From the NCBI RefSeq assembly GCF_003589925.1, contig NZ_CP032382.1, positions 4,030,001 through 4,094,000 of the forward strand: DNA of 64,000 nucleotides. The letters are read 5' to 3'. Made by a program: the position numbers and the translations under genes. This document shows, piece after piece, positions 8,583 through 16,386 of the stretch (positions are counted from its first letter, which is position 1; every line of letters starts with the position of its first letter). The DNA is from Chryseolinea soli (GTDB lineage Bacteria; Bacteroidota; Bacteroidia; Cytophagales; Cyclobacteriaceae). The notes below the pieces were generated by a model. It was not told where the DNA came from. It did no database searches and worked only from the letters and a program-made list of their open reading frames with translations.

Positions 8583-9251
8583 TCATTGGCGCGGCGTGGG
8601 ATGACGGAGACTATCGAGTGCCTTCATCACCCGCGACACCATGCCGTCGCAATAGACAAGGTTGAATTCAAAAATATCTTCGGGCGAATACATTTTCTCG
8701 ATCTCAGACCGCAGCATTTTCTTTGCCCGGTTCAGCCGCACTTTCACATTGCTCTCCGACAAGTCGAGCACTTCCATCGTTTCGGCAACGCTCAGGTCGT
8801 TTAATGTGCGGAGGGTGAAAACGATCCGGTAGTCTTCGTCGATCCGGCTCAATGCATTCTCCAATACCCGGCCGAGCTCCTTGTTGACAAGATTTTTTTC
8901 CGTGTTGGCAGGTTGGTGAAACATAGGCGCGGTAGGTGGGGTAGTGTCGGTGGTGATCTCGTTTTGGAAACTGAACTTTTGTTTTTTCTGAAAGCAGTGG
9001 TTGAGCATGATGCGTGTGAGCCACGTCTTGAACGACGACCGGTTTTCGAATTTGGCCAGGTTCATATAGGCGCTGACGTAGGTTTCCTGCATCAGGTCCT
9101 CCGTATCCTGGTGATTGTACCGGTAGGTCCGGCCGATCTTGTAAAGAAAAGCATTATACCGGCGGATCAGCATCTCATAGATCGCCTCCTCTCCGTTTTT
9201 GATCTTCTCGATGATCTCCAGGTCGGTATATTGCTCGGTTTGATTTTTCAC
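8583..9251 (-). CDS. RNA polymerase ECF-type sigma factor
   Basis: A 222-residue sigma-70 family ECF factor. Region 2 occupies about 20-90 (MLIRRYNAFLYKIGRTYRYN, then DTEDLMQETYVSAYMNLAKF with the -10 recognition helix). A proline/threonine linker follows at about 110-125, then region 4 at about 130-190 with the HTH LSVAETMEVLDLSESNVKVRLNRAKKMLR (split here for reading: recognition helix SESNVKVRLNRAKK). The 30-residue tail after region 4, including EFNLVYCDGMVSRVM, is a conserved extension seen in Bacteroidota ECF factors. It is the last gene of a four-gene minus-strand run with DUF2231 and two small membrane proteins; no classical anti-sigma (zinc-binding ASD) is recognisable among them. 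Confidence 0.93.
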   Translation of the reverse strand: MKNQTEQYTDLEIIEKIKNGEEAIYEMLIRRYNAFLYKIGRTYRYNHQDTEDLMQETYVSAYMNLAKFENRSSFKTWLTRIMLNHCFQKKQKFSFQNEITTDTTPPTAPMFHQPANTEKNLVNKELGRVLENALSRIDEDYRIVFTLRTLNDLSVAETMEVLDLSESNVKVRLNRAKKMLRSEIEKMYSPEDIFEFNLVYCDGMVSRVMKALDSLRHPTPRQ

Positions 9252-9267
9252 AAAGTGAATTTACGTA

Positions 9268-9699
9268 TTAATCGACGCCGATCTTCTCTTTCAAAACCAG
9301 GTTGCCGCCAAAATAATTGCCCACGACCATCAGCGCGACCAGTGCGCCTTTCAAGGCCATTATCAGCAATGAATCGGGGAGCAACGCTGGATAATTTTTG
9401 TAGGCCATGAATGCGATAATGCTGTAGCCAATCACCACGGCAGTGTTGATGCTGCCGTGGATCAAGATCTTAACCACCAACTGAGGTTTGTCTTTCGAGA
9501 CGGTCAGCAGGTCGGCGCCACCGGCCAGCATCGCCATACCTCCTAGGACAACGCCGCCGGCCATAGCATAGAACGACGCATGGGCAAACGAGTTGAGGCC
9601 ATAGGCATAGGCAATGATGGAGCAGACCAGGTCCATGGGAAAAAGCGCCGACGGAAAATGGATGAGCATCACATGCACCGGGTGTCCGAAGATCTTCAT
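9268..9699 (-). CDS. DUF2231-family membrane protein
   Basis: The start at ATG 9699 (MKIFGHPVHVMLIHFPSALFP) gives 143 residues and leaves a 7-bp gap to the upstream gene; a longer frame to 9738 would overlap that gene and add a non-family leader. The N-terminal HPVHVMLIHFP signature and four transmembrane segments are characteristic of DUF2231. Family members are often near haem or redox genes, but no biochemical role is settled. Position directly upstream of the ECF sigma gene (16 bp) suggests cotranscription. Confidence 0.82.
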   Translation of the reverse strand: MKIFGHPVHVMLIHFPSALFPMDLVCSIIAYAYGLNSFAHASFYAMAGGVVLGGMAMLAGGADLLTVSKDKPQLVVKILIHGSINTAVVIGYSIIAFMAYKNYPALLPDSLLIMALKGALVALMVVGNYFGGNLVLKEKIGVD

Positions 9700-9706
9700 G
9701 CCGGCG

Positions 9707-10045
9707 TCAGGCAAAAGCAAACAACAACAACGCCACAAAGCCGCTCACGGCCAGCAGGGCATGAACCAGGGCGATGGCCACGGGATTGGATTTCTTGATC
9801 GTGTCCTGGAAGAACAAGTAGAAACCTCCCAGCGCCGCGATCACAAACAGGATGAGGCTCACTTTGGGGAAGTGGTCGGGATGCTGCAGGGCAAAAAGAG
9901 CCAGCAACACCAGGGCGGTGGCCGCCACAATACCGTGGGAATAAACCACGCCCCGGGGCGCGTTTTTATGCGTGAGCCATTTTACCAGAATGGTCAGACC
10001 CAAAACCGCCGCGACGGCAAATAAAGCAATAGCAAGATAGAGCAT
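9707..10045 (-). CDS. Small four-helix membrane protein (paralogue of 10130-10474)
   Basis: A 112-residue protein made almost wholly of four hydrophobic helices. It shares a pattern with the protein encoded just upstream: a YSHG/FMHG dipeptide after the first helix, DHFPKVSLILF versus DNFPKASLYFF, a YLFFQD/YLFRND turn with KK, and a terminal HALLAV helix. This indicates tandem duplication. No annotated domain recognised. It lies 7 bp before the DUF2231 gene and is probably in the ECF sigma operon. Confidence 0.7.
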   Translation of the reverse strand: MLYLAIALFAVAAVLGLTILVKWLTHKNAPRGVVYSHGIVAATALVLLALFALQHPDHFPKVSLILFVIAALGGFYLFFQDTIKKSNPVAIALVHALLAVSGFVALLLFAFA

Positions 10046-10129
10046 GTTCGTAAGGTTTAGTTACGAACCAATAGAGTGGGCGACTTTGGAAAGGGTTACA
10101 AAAGGGCGACCGTTTTTTTTAAGGTCCGG

Positions 10130-10474
10130 TCAATAGAAAACAAACAAGATCAAAAGCACCACGGCTGTGACGGCACAGAGTGCGTGGAGGACGACGATCA
10201 ATGCCGGCCCTGGCTTCTTTTTCCAGAGATCGTTTCGGAACAGATACAATCCCAATAGGGCGGTGATGAGGAAGAAATACAGGCTTGCTTTTGGAAAATT
10301 ATCGGCATTGTTGAAAGCATAGATAATAAACAACGTGAGACCCACCGAGGCCATCACGCCATGCATAAAGACCGGTACTTTTGGTGTGGGGAATCGCTTG
10401 GTTAAAATAGCATAGGCCACGGTAAAACCTGTGCCGGCGGAAAAAGCGATGAACAATAGGGCTACGACTAGCAT
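10130..10474 (-). CDS. Small four-helix membrane protein (paralogue of 9707-10045)
   Basis: A 114-residue inner-membrane protein with four predicted helices and histidines at equivalent positions to its downstream paralogue (VFMHGVMAS and VVLHALCAV). The conserved histidines on two helices could in principle bind haem or metal, which is inference only. It is the first gene of the minus-strand run that ends with the ECF sigma factor; the gap to the next gene is 84 bp. Confidence 0.7.
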   Translation of the reverse strand: MLVVALLFIAFSAGTGFTVAYAILTKRFPTPKVPVFMHGVMASVGLTLFIIYAFNNADNFPKASLYFFLITALLGLYLFRNDLWKKKPGPALIVVLHALCAVTAVVLLILFVFY

Positions 10475-10537
10475 AAATTTCGTCTGGTTAGGTTAAATCC
10501 AGAAGGAATATAGCGAACCTTTCTGCTTAAAGAAAAT

Positions 10538-11686
10538 TCATTGTTTTAAAATCTGCTCAAGCTTCTTTTTGCCGTTTTCGTTCGTGGGATTCAATTCCAC
10601 AGACTTTTGATACATTTTTATGGCCTCGGATTTCTCTCCGTTTTTCAATAAGGCTTCACCGTAGCCCTCATAGGCATACCAGGTATTCGGGTTCAGTTCG
10701 ATATTTAATTTGAATACCCGCAAGGCTTTCTGCAAGTCTCCTTGCTTTATCAACTGATATCCCCACGAATTAAGATCATCCGCGGAATGCCTGTAGGCCA
10801 TCTCCTCCCGGTTTCGATCATTGGCGGCGTCGATGGCATAGTCGGCTTCACGTTTTAATAATTCATGGCTGCCGGTTTTATCAAGTGTTGTAGCATAAGC
10901 TTTGACAATAGCATGAATAACAAGGGGAGGGTTATCCTCGAAAATGAAATGACCGCAGCCGTAAGCCATAATGCCCGTGTGAAGGGGTGAAGCCGCAGCA
11001 AATTCCTTATGGCAAGCTTTCCAGTCGTCAATATCCTTTTTTTCGGAGAAGGGCGGATATTCAGCCACAAAATCTATGACGGGGATATTTTTTGGGAAGG
11101 AGACATTCCGCACGAAATTAATGTTGTTACTAAAGTCTGCTCCCTGGTAATAGGAACCCGGATTGGATTTTCTGGAGTTGTTTTTTTGCGCGTCAATAAT
11201 TCGTTGCGTGGCGTTAAGCCGGTTTTCTTCATAAAAACAACTTGTGGTGGCATCGATCAAAACTGCGGCTTTAACGTTCTCGGCATGCCGGGATGCATAG
11301 AGCGTCGCATACAAACCGCCTTGGGAATGCGCGACCAGGATAAGGTCGCCGCTGTAATGTAGTTTACGAAGGCCCGTCTCCAACCCGATCACACCGTTCA
11401 GAATGCCATGTCTGGTAGTGTCAAAAGAACTTTTGCCAAAACCGGCCCGGTCATAAGTTATCAAAGTGGTTTTTGTAACCGTAGCAATTTTTGTAATTAT
11501 ATTTTTCCAGTTCGTTGCGTCTTCCCCTCCACCGGCCTCAAACAGAATCGGTGTGCCCTTACCCTTGATGATACTAAAATGTAATTTGTATCCACCAACA
11601 TCCACCAGCGTATCAACATTTTGAGAATGTCCTGGATGGGGGTTTGTGCACACCAAGAGCAACGCAAGGACTACAAACGATGGCAT
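10538..11686 (-). CDS. Exported alpha/beta hydrolase with C-terminal TPR repeats
   Basis: Starting at ATG 11686 gives 382 residues with a signal peptide (MPSFVVLALLLVCTNPHPGHSQ); a further in-frame ATG at 11758 would add 24 non-signal residues. The alpha/beta-hydrolase part (about 25-280) has the oxyanion segment FEAGGGEDATNWK, a nucleophile elbow AHSQGG (serine), and a late histidine in GCGHFIFED; the acid is probably the aspartate of VIDFVAEYP. Residues about 310-380 form two to three TPR units (WYAYEGYGEALLKNGEKSEA). Substrate unknown. Such proteins are usually periplasmic esterases. Fusion to TPRs suggests protein contacts. Confidence 0.8.
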   Translation of the reverse strand: MPSFVVLALLLVCTNPHPGHSQNVDTLVDVGGYKLHFSIIKGKGTPILFEAGGGEDATNWKNIITKIATVTKTTLITYDRAGFGKSSFDTTRHGILNGVIGLETGLRKLHYSGDLILVAHSQGGLYATLYASRHAENVKAAVLIDATTSCFYEENRLNATQRIIDAQKNNSRKSNPGSYYQGADFSNNINFVRNVSFPKNIPVIDFVAEYPPFSEKKDIDDWKACHKEFAAASPLHTGIMAYGCGHFIFEDNPPLVIHAIVKAYATTLDKTGSHELLKREADYAIDAANDRNREEMAYRHSADDLNSWGYQLIKQGDLQKALRVFKLNIELNPNTWYAYEGYGEALLKNGEKSEAIKMYQKSVELNPTNENGKKKLEQILKQ

Positions 11687-11828
11687 GGATGGCCGGCCTG
11701 AAAACACCCTTAGCCGACCGGGATTGCGGACACGGAGTATGAAAAAATTTTCAGGCATAGGCGTTCCCGGATTAAAAAAGCGATGTTAATATACCTGAAA
11801 TATAATCAAACGAACATCCAAATGGTAA

Positions 11829-11849
11829 GGATTGTCCGATGGGTAACAG
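11829..11849. repeat. Short sequence shared with 22104-22125
   Basis: GGATTGTCCGATGGGTAACA matches 22104-22125 except for one substitution and one inserted G. Both copies lie in intergenic DNA. The rest of the 294-bp gap 11759-12052 holds only a 12-bp palindrome (11963-11974) and presumably the promoter of the receptor gene. Confidence 0.4.
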
Positions 11850-12052
11850 ATGCGTGCAACGATGTGGGTGTCTGCATCCGGGCACTGATCTCAGATGAGT
11901 GAACCTGTGTACAGTTGAAAACTATCGGGTCTGAAGTCGTAGTGATAAAGAAAATCCGTTTGTCGAAATTTCGAATTGAATAATGATGAGGTAACGTAGG
12001 GGTGACGTTGAAAAGCCTATTTCGCGCCTGAACTCACTAACCCCCAAAGTTC

Positions 12053-15000
12053 ATGACGAAATTTTCCTTTCTTTTCTTATTTATCTGCGCCTGCATCGCC
12101 TTTCCCGTCGGCGGGGTGATGGCGCAGAATACGCACGCCACCATTTCGGGCACCATTGCCGATCAGCAAAATGTTTTTCTTCCCGGCGCCTCGGTGCAAG
12201 TCAAGAATGAGTCCACCGGATTCACCACCAGTACGTTAACCAATGCTCACGGCGAGTATTTGTTCAAGGAGCTGCCCTTGGGTGGACCGTATACCGTCAC
12301 CGTTACGTACGTTGGCTATGCGGAACAAAAGCAAACCGGGTATGTACTTCACCAGGGCGATGCCATCCGCGTGAGAATCAGCATGCAGGAATCGGATCAG
12401 GCGTTGGATGAAGTGGAGGTGGTGGCGTCGAGCCTGCGCAACCAGGTGGAGAACCTGGGGGCGTCAACGTCCATCTCGGCGACGGACATCACCAAGCTTC
12501 CCGTGAACGGACGAAACTTTACATCGCTCATGGACCTTTCGCCGTTGAGTCGCGGTGGAAATATTGCCGGTCAATTGGGCTCGTCCACCAACTATACCAT
12601 CGATGGCATGAATGCCAAGAACCCGACTTCGGCCGGGTCGACGACCAGCCGCAGTGGTGCGCCGTATTCCATTTCCATGGAAGCGGTTCGCGAGTTTCAG
12701 GTGGTCACTAACCAGTACGATGTCACCTATGGCCGGAGCGGTGGTGGTACTATCAGCGCGGTGACCAAATCGGGTACGAACCAGTTGAGTGGTAGTGCCT
12801 TTTTCTACAGCCGTGACGCCCGGCTGTCGAGCCCTTACGATATTCGGGGCAATAAAACGAACAACAAGTTTTCAACCAACCAGTTTGGTTTTTCACTGGG
12901 TGGCCCGATCATCAAAGACAAGTTGCATTTCTTTGTGGCGTGGGATCATCAGCAGGACACGCGTCCGTTGATCATCGCCGACATCAAGAGTCCGGTGGAC
13001 GAAAACCGTTTTAACGTCACACAAGCAACGCTCAACCAGTTTGTCGATATCGCCCGCGCCAAATATGGCGTGTCGCAGGATCCGCAGGTTGGTAGCTTCG
13101 ACAAAGGGCGTGGGTCGGATGCTGCGTTTGCACGCATCGACTGGCAGCTCAACAAAAAGAACCTGTTGACCATCCGCGATAACTTTACCAGCGACCGGAA
13201 CAAACTGGGGCTGGCCGACAACACCGCCATCAATATCTATGAGTCGTACGGCAATGACTACAACGTCGACAACAGTTTGCTGGCGTCGTTGCGCACGTCT
13301 ATTGGTTCGCGCGTCACCAACGAATTGAAATTTCAACACCTGTATACCTATCAGAAGAGCAGCCCCGGCGATCAGCTTCCCGAAGCCAACATCCCCCGCG
13401 CCATCGTAGAAGGTGTGGTGTCGACGTTGAGCGATGGCACCACGCGGTCGACCAATATCCAGATGGGCGGCCACCGTTTTGCACAGGAGAGTTTCAAGAA
13501 CAACGTGTTTCAGGTTGTCGACAACCTCTATGTGACTACCGACAAAATTGACTATACCTTTGGTGTAGACCTGATGTATACGCATGCACACTCGGTGTAT
13601 GGCAGCGAAGTGAACGGCCGTTTCCACTATACCGTAGACGCGGCCGCGGGCAAAACAGCGTTGGATAAATTCGACGCCCTGCAGCCCTACCGCTACTATC
13701 GCGAAGTGCCCCTGATGGACGACTGGGGTGTTAATGGAAATATTTTCAATGCCGGCGCCTACGCGCAGATGAAGACCACCCTGGCACCCGGCCTAGACAT
13801 GACGGCAGGGTTGAGATTTGACTATGGTTTCTATCCAAAGTCGCCGCTCAACCAGGAATTGTATGATGAACTCCAGATCCGTACCGACAACCGCCTCAAG
13901 TCGTTTGTGGTGCAGCCCCGCCTGCAATTCACCTGGGATGTGAACGACAACCACACCGACATCTTCCGTCTCGGGGGAGGGATCTTTGCTTCCGACATCA
14001 ACAACTATATGTTGATCAACAACCTTACATTCGACGGCAAGCACCTGGCAACCGTCGACGTGCGCGCCCCGAATTTACCAACGCCTGACTTTGCAGCATA
14101 CAGAAACAACTACAACAGCATCCCAAGCCTGGCGGCGTTCCAGTTGCCCACCATCAACACCAATAGCGCCGATGCGCGTGTGCCGGTGATCTACAAAGCA
14201 AACGTGTCCTATAACCGCTACATCACCGAACACCTGAAGGTGGGTCTCACAGGATACGCCACGCTGGGTCGTCATAACTATACCTATGTCGATCGCAACA
14301 TGGTGGATGACCCGTATTTTACCTTGAGCGAAGAAGGTGGTCGCGGCGTATATGTTCCCCTCAACACCATGCCGGCCAACGGTGCCGGCGACTGGCTGCA
14401 AGGCCGGAAGAGCACAAAGTTCGGTCGCGTGTTGGAGTTGGTGAGCGAAGGCAAGATCAATCAGTTTGCCGTGGTGGCCGATGCTACGTATCAATACTAT
14501 AAAGATGGTGTGATCAATGTGAGCTATACGTGGAATGACACCAAAGACAATACGTCGTTCAACGGTAACGTGGCCAACACCGCCACGCTGTCGTTGCCGG
14601 TGAAGGATGATCCCCGTAACCTGAATGCCATGACCTATTCCGACAACCAGTTCCGTTCCAAAGTAGTGGTGTACGGTGCGTTGCCTTCGTTCTGGGGCAT
14701 CAGCGTCGGCGTGCGCTATTCCGGTATCGGTGGCACGCGCTACTCGTTGTTGTCGGGTGCCAACAGCAATGCCGACTTTGTGTCGGGTACCAACGACCTC
14801 GCATTTATCTTTGATCGCAACGGTGCTTCCACCCCCGAGAACATCCGGACCGGTCTGCAGGCGTTGATGGATAACCCGAATGCCAGCCAGAGCGTGAAAG
14901 ACTATATCAACAAATACGCCGGCAAGATCGCCGAACGCAACGGCGGTGTGAATGGCTTCTATGGCGTATGGGATTTGCGCGTGGTGAAGAAATTCAAAGT

Positions 15001-15259
15001 CTACAAGACCCAAGCCATCGAAATTTCGGGCGACATTTTTAACGTCGCCAACCTGCTCAACAAGGACTGGGGCACGAACAAATCACTGGGTACGCAAGCA
15101 CTCTATGCCTTGGGTATTCCTGCCACGGCAACAACACCCGCCGTGGCCGGCTTTGACAAGGCAAACCAGAAGTTTGTCTACCGTGTGAACACCGCTGGCG
15201 TGGTGACGCCTTCGGGAAATCCTTACCAACTCCAGGTGGGACTTCGTTACAGTTTCTAA
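12053..15259 (+). CDS. TonB-dependent outer-membrane receptor with carboxypeptidase-regulatory domain
   Basis: The 1068-residue protein has a signal peptide (MTKFSFLFLFICACIAFPVG...MAQ, about 1-25), a CarboxypepD_reg-like domain (about 28-115: TISGTIADQQNVFLPGASVQ), a plug domain (about 130-240: GASTSISATDITKLPVNGRN, YTIDGMNAKNP, GRSGGGTISAVTKSGTN) and a 22-strand-type barrel to the C-terminus. It ends in LQVGLRYSF, a proper outer-membrane beta-signal with terminal phenylalanine. The overall style is Oar/CirA-like, and no SusD partner follows. Instead a secreted glycerophosphodiesterase gene starts 9 bp later, so the pair may import a product of phosphodiester breakdown. Substrate is inference. 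Confidence 0.95.
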   Translation: MTKFSFLFLFICACIAFPVGGVMAQNTHATISGTIADQQNVFLPGASVQVKNESTGFTTSTLTNAHGEYLFKELPLGGPYTVTVTYVGYAEQKQTGYVLHQGDAIRVRISMQESDQALDEVEVVASSLRNQVENLGASTSISATDITKLPVNGRNFTSLMDLSPLSRGGNIAGQLGSSTNYTIDGMNAKNPTSAGSTTSRSGAPYSISMEAVREFQVVTNQYDVTYGRSGGGTISAVTKSGTNQLSGSAFFYSRDARLSSPYDIRGNKTNNKFSTNQFGFSLGGPIIKDKLHFFVAWDHQQDTRPLIIADIKSPVDENRFNVTQATLNQFVDIARAKYGVSQDPQVGSFDKGRGSDAAFARIDWQLNKKNLLTIRDNFTSDRNKLGLADNTAINIYESYGNDYNVDNSLLASLRTSIGSRVTNELKFQHLYTYQKSSPGDQLPEANIPRAIVEGVVSTLSDGTTRSTNIQMGGHRFAQESFKNNVFQVVDNLYVTTDKIDYTFGVDLMYTHAHSVYGSEVNGRFHYTVDAAAGKTALDKFDALQPYRYYREVPLMDDWGVNGNIFNAGAYAQMKTTLAPGLDMTAGLRFDYGFYPKSPLNQELYDELQIRTDNRLKSFVVQPRLQFTWDVNDNHTDIFRLGGGIFASDINNYMLINNLTFDGKHLATVDVRAPNLPTPDFAAYRNNYNSIPSLAAFQLPTINTNSADARVPVIYKANVSYNRYITEHLKVGLTGYATLGRHNYTYVDRNMVDDPYFTLSEEGGRGVYVPLNTMPANGAGDWLQGRKSTKFGRVLELVSEGKINQFAVVADATYQYYKDGVINVSYTWNDTKDNTSFNGNVANTATLSLPVKDDPRNLNAMTYSDNQFRSKVVVYGALPSFWGISVGVRYSGIGGTRYSLLSGANSNADFVSGTNDLAFIFDRNGASTPENIRTGLQALMDNPNASQSVKDYINKYAGKIAERNGGVNGFYGVWDLRVVKKFKVYKTQAIEISGDIFNVANLLNKDWGTNKSLGTQALYALGIPATATTPAVAGFDKANQKFVYRVNTAGVVTPSGNPYQLQVGLRYSF

Positions 15260-15268
15260 GCTTTAACA

Positions 15269-16141
15269 ATGATTTACGTCATGAGAAAATTACTCTCCCT
15301 CTTGTTGCTGTGCCCCGGTATGCTGATGGCGCAGGCAACGTTAGACAAACAAGGTCACCGCGGTTGCCGCGGGCTGATGCCCGAGAACACCGTGGCCGCG
15401 ATGATCAGGGGATTAGAACTGGGGGTCAATACCCTCGAGCTGGATGTGGTGATCTCGGAAGATAAAAAGGTGGTTGTCTCGCACGACACCTACATGTCGG
15501 CCGAGATCTCGCGCAAACCCGATGGCAGCGACGTGACAGCGGAAGAAGCCAAGCAGATCATTTTATTCAAGATGCCTTATGCCACCATCCGGCAATATGA
15601 CGTGGGGCTGCGGCCGTTGGCAAATTTCCCGGAGCAAAAGAAGATGAAAGCCTACAAGCCGTTGCTTGAAGAATTGCTTGATTCCGTGGACACCTATGCA
15701 CGCAAGCATAAACTTCCCCTGCCCAACTACAACATCGAGATAAAATGTTCGCCCGCTTCCGACAACGTCGCGCATCCCGAGCCTAAAGAGTTTGTGGAAC
15801 TGGTGATGGCCGTATGCAATAAGATGAAGCTTGGAAAAAGATATAACATCCAGTCGTTCGACGTGCGGCCGTTGCAGATCCTTCACGAGAAGTACCCCAA
15901 GGTGAAATTGTCGTACCTCACAGGCAATACCAAGACGGTGACCGAAAACCTGACGACTCTGGGCTTCACCCCGGATATCTACAGCCCGTACTACAAAACC
16001 GTGACGGCCGAAGTGGTTACAGCCTGCCATCAGCAAAAGATGACGATCATTCCCTGGACGGTAAACACGAAAGAAGAGATTGCACAGCTTGTAAAACTTG
16101 GCGTAGACGGCATTATTACGGACTATCCCAATTATTTCTGA
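15269..16141 (+). CDS. Secreted glycerophosphodiester phosphodiesterase
   Basis: A 290-residue GDPD-family protein with a signal peptide (MRKLLSLLLLCPGMLMAQ if started at the nearby ATG 15281). Family motifs are clear: HRGCRGLMPENT at about 27-38, TLELDVVISEDKKVVVSHD (metal-binding E and D, catalytic H), the IEIK strand, and WTVNTKEE near the end. It hydrolyses glycerophosphodiesters to glycerol-3-phosphate and an alcohol, probably in the periplasm. Coupled behind the TonB-dependent receptor. A strong terminator follows about 55 bp later. Confidence 0.92.
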   Translation: MIYVMRKLLSLLLLCPGMLMAQATLDKQGHRGCRGLMPENTVAAMIRGLELGVNTLELDVVISEDKKVVVSHDTYMSAEISRKPDGSDVTAEEAKQIILFKMPYATIRQYDVGLRPLANFPEQKKMKAYKPLLEELLDSVDTYARKHKLPLPNYNIEIKCSPASDNVAHPEPKEFVELVMAVCNKMKLGKRYNIQSFDVRPLQILHEKYPKVKLSYLTGNTKTVTENLTTLGFTPDIYSPYYKTVTAEVVTACHQQKMTIIPWTVNTKEEIAQLVKLGVDGIITDYPNYF

Positions 16142-16197
16142 TAAGCCCAAGTAAGGCCCAACTGCTCGAAGCTTGTCTTCGGGAATTAAAATAAAGG

Positions 16198-16230
16198 CGC
16201 GCGATGATGATATCATCGCGCGTTTTGTTT
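16198..16230 (+). terminator. Intrinsic terminator of the receptor/GDPD operon
   Basis: A perfect 11-bp stem CGCGCGATGAT/ATCATCGCGCG with loop GAT, then TTTTGTTTTTT. Confidence 0.9.
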
Positions 16231-16386
16231 TTTAGGGACTATTGGAATTTCTTATCTTCCCTAAGATTTCCGGAAATTGCCGGTAACGATTCCAATTTTG
16301 GCGAGTATTACGTGTTCCGGGGGGTAATAAAGCTCTCCGGCCATTTTGCTATAAACCACCTCTCACCCACTCAAAACCGGTTATTT

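Noticed and set aside
11963..11974. 12-bp palindrome TCGAAATTTCGA before the TonB-dependent receptor
   Set aside because: Short and low in complexity; without a regulator or second copy it is not evidence of an operator.
16204..16386. Upstream extension of the ABC permease gene
   Set aside because: It would start inside the terminator hairpin and add a leader unlike other permeases of the family.
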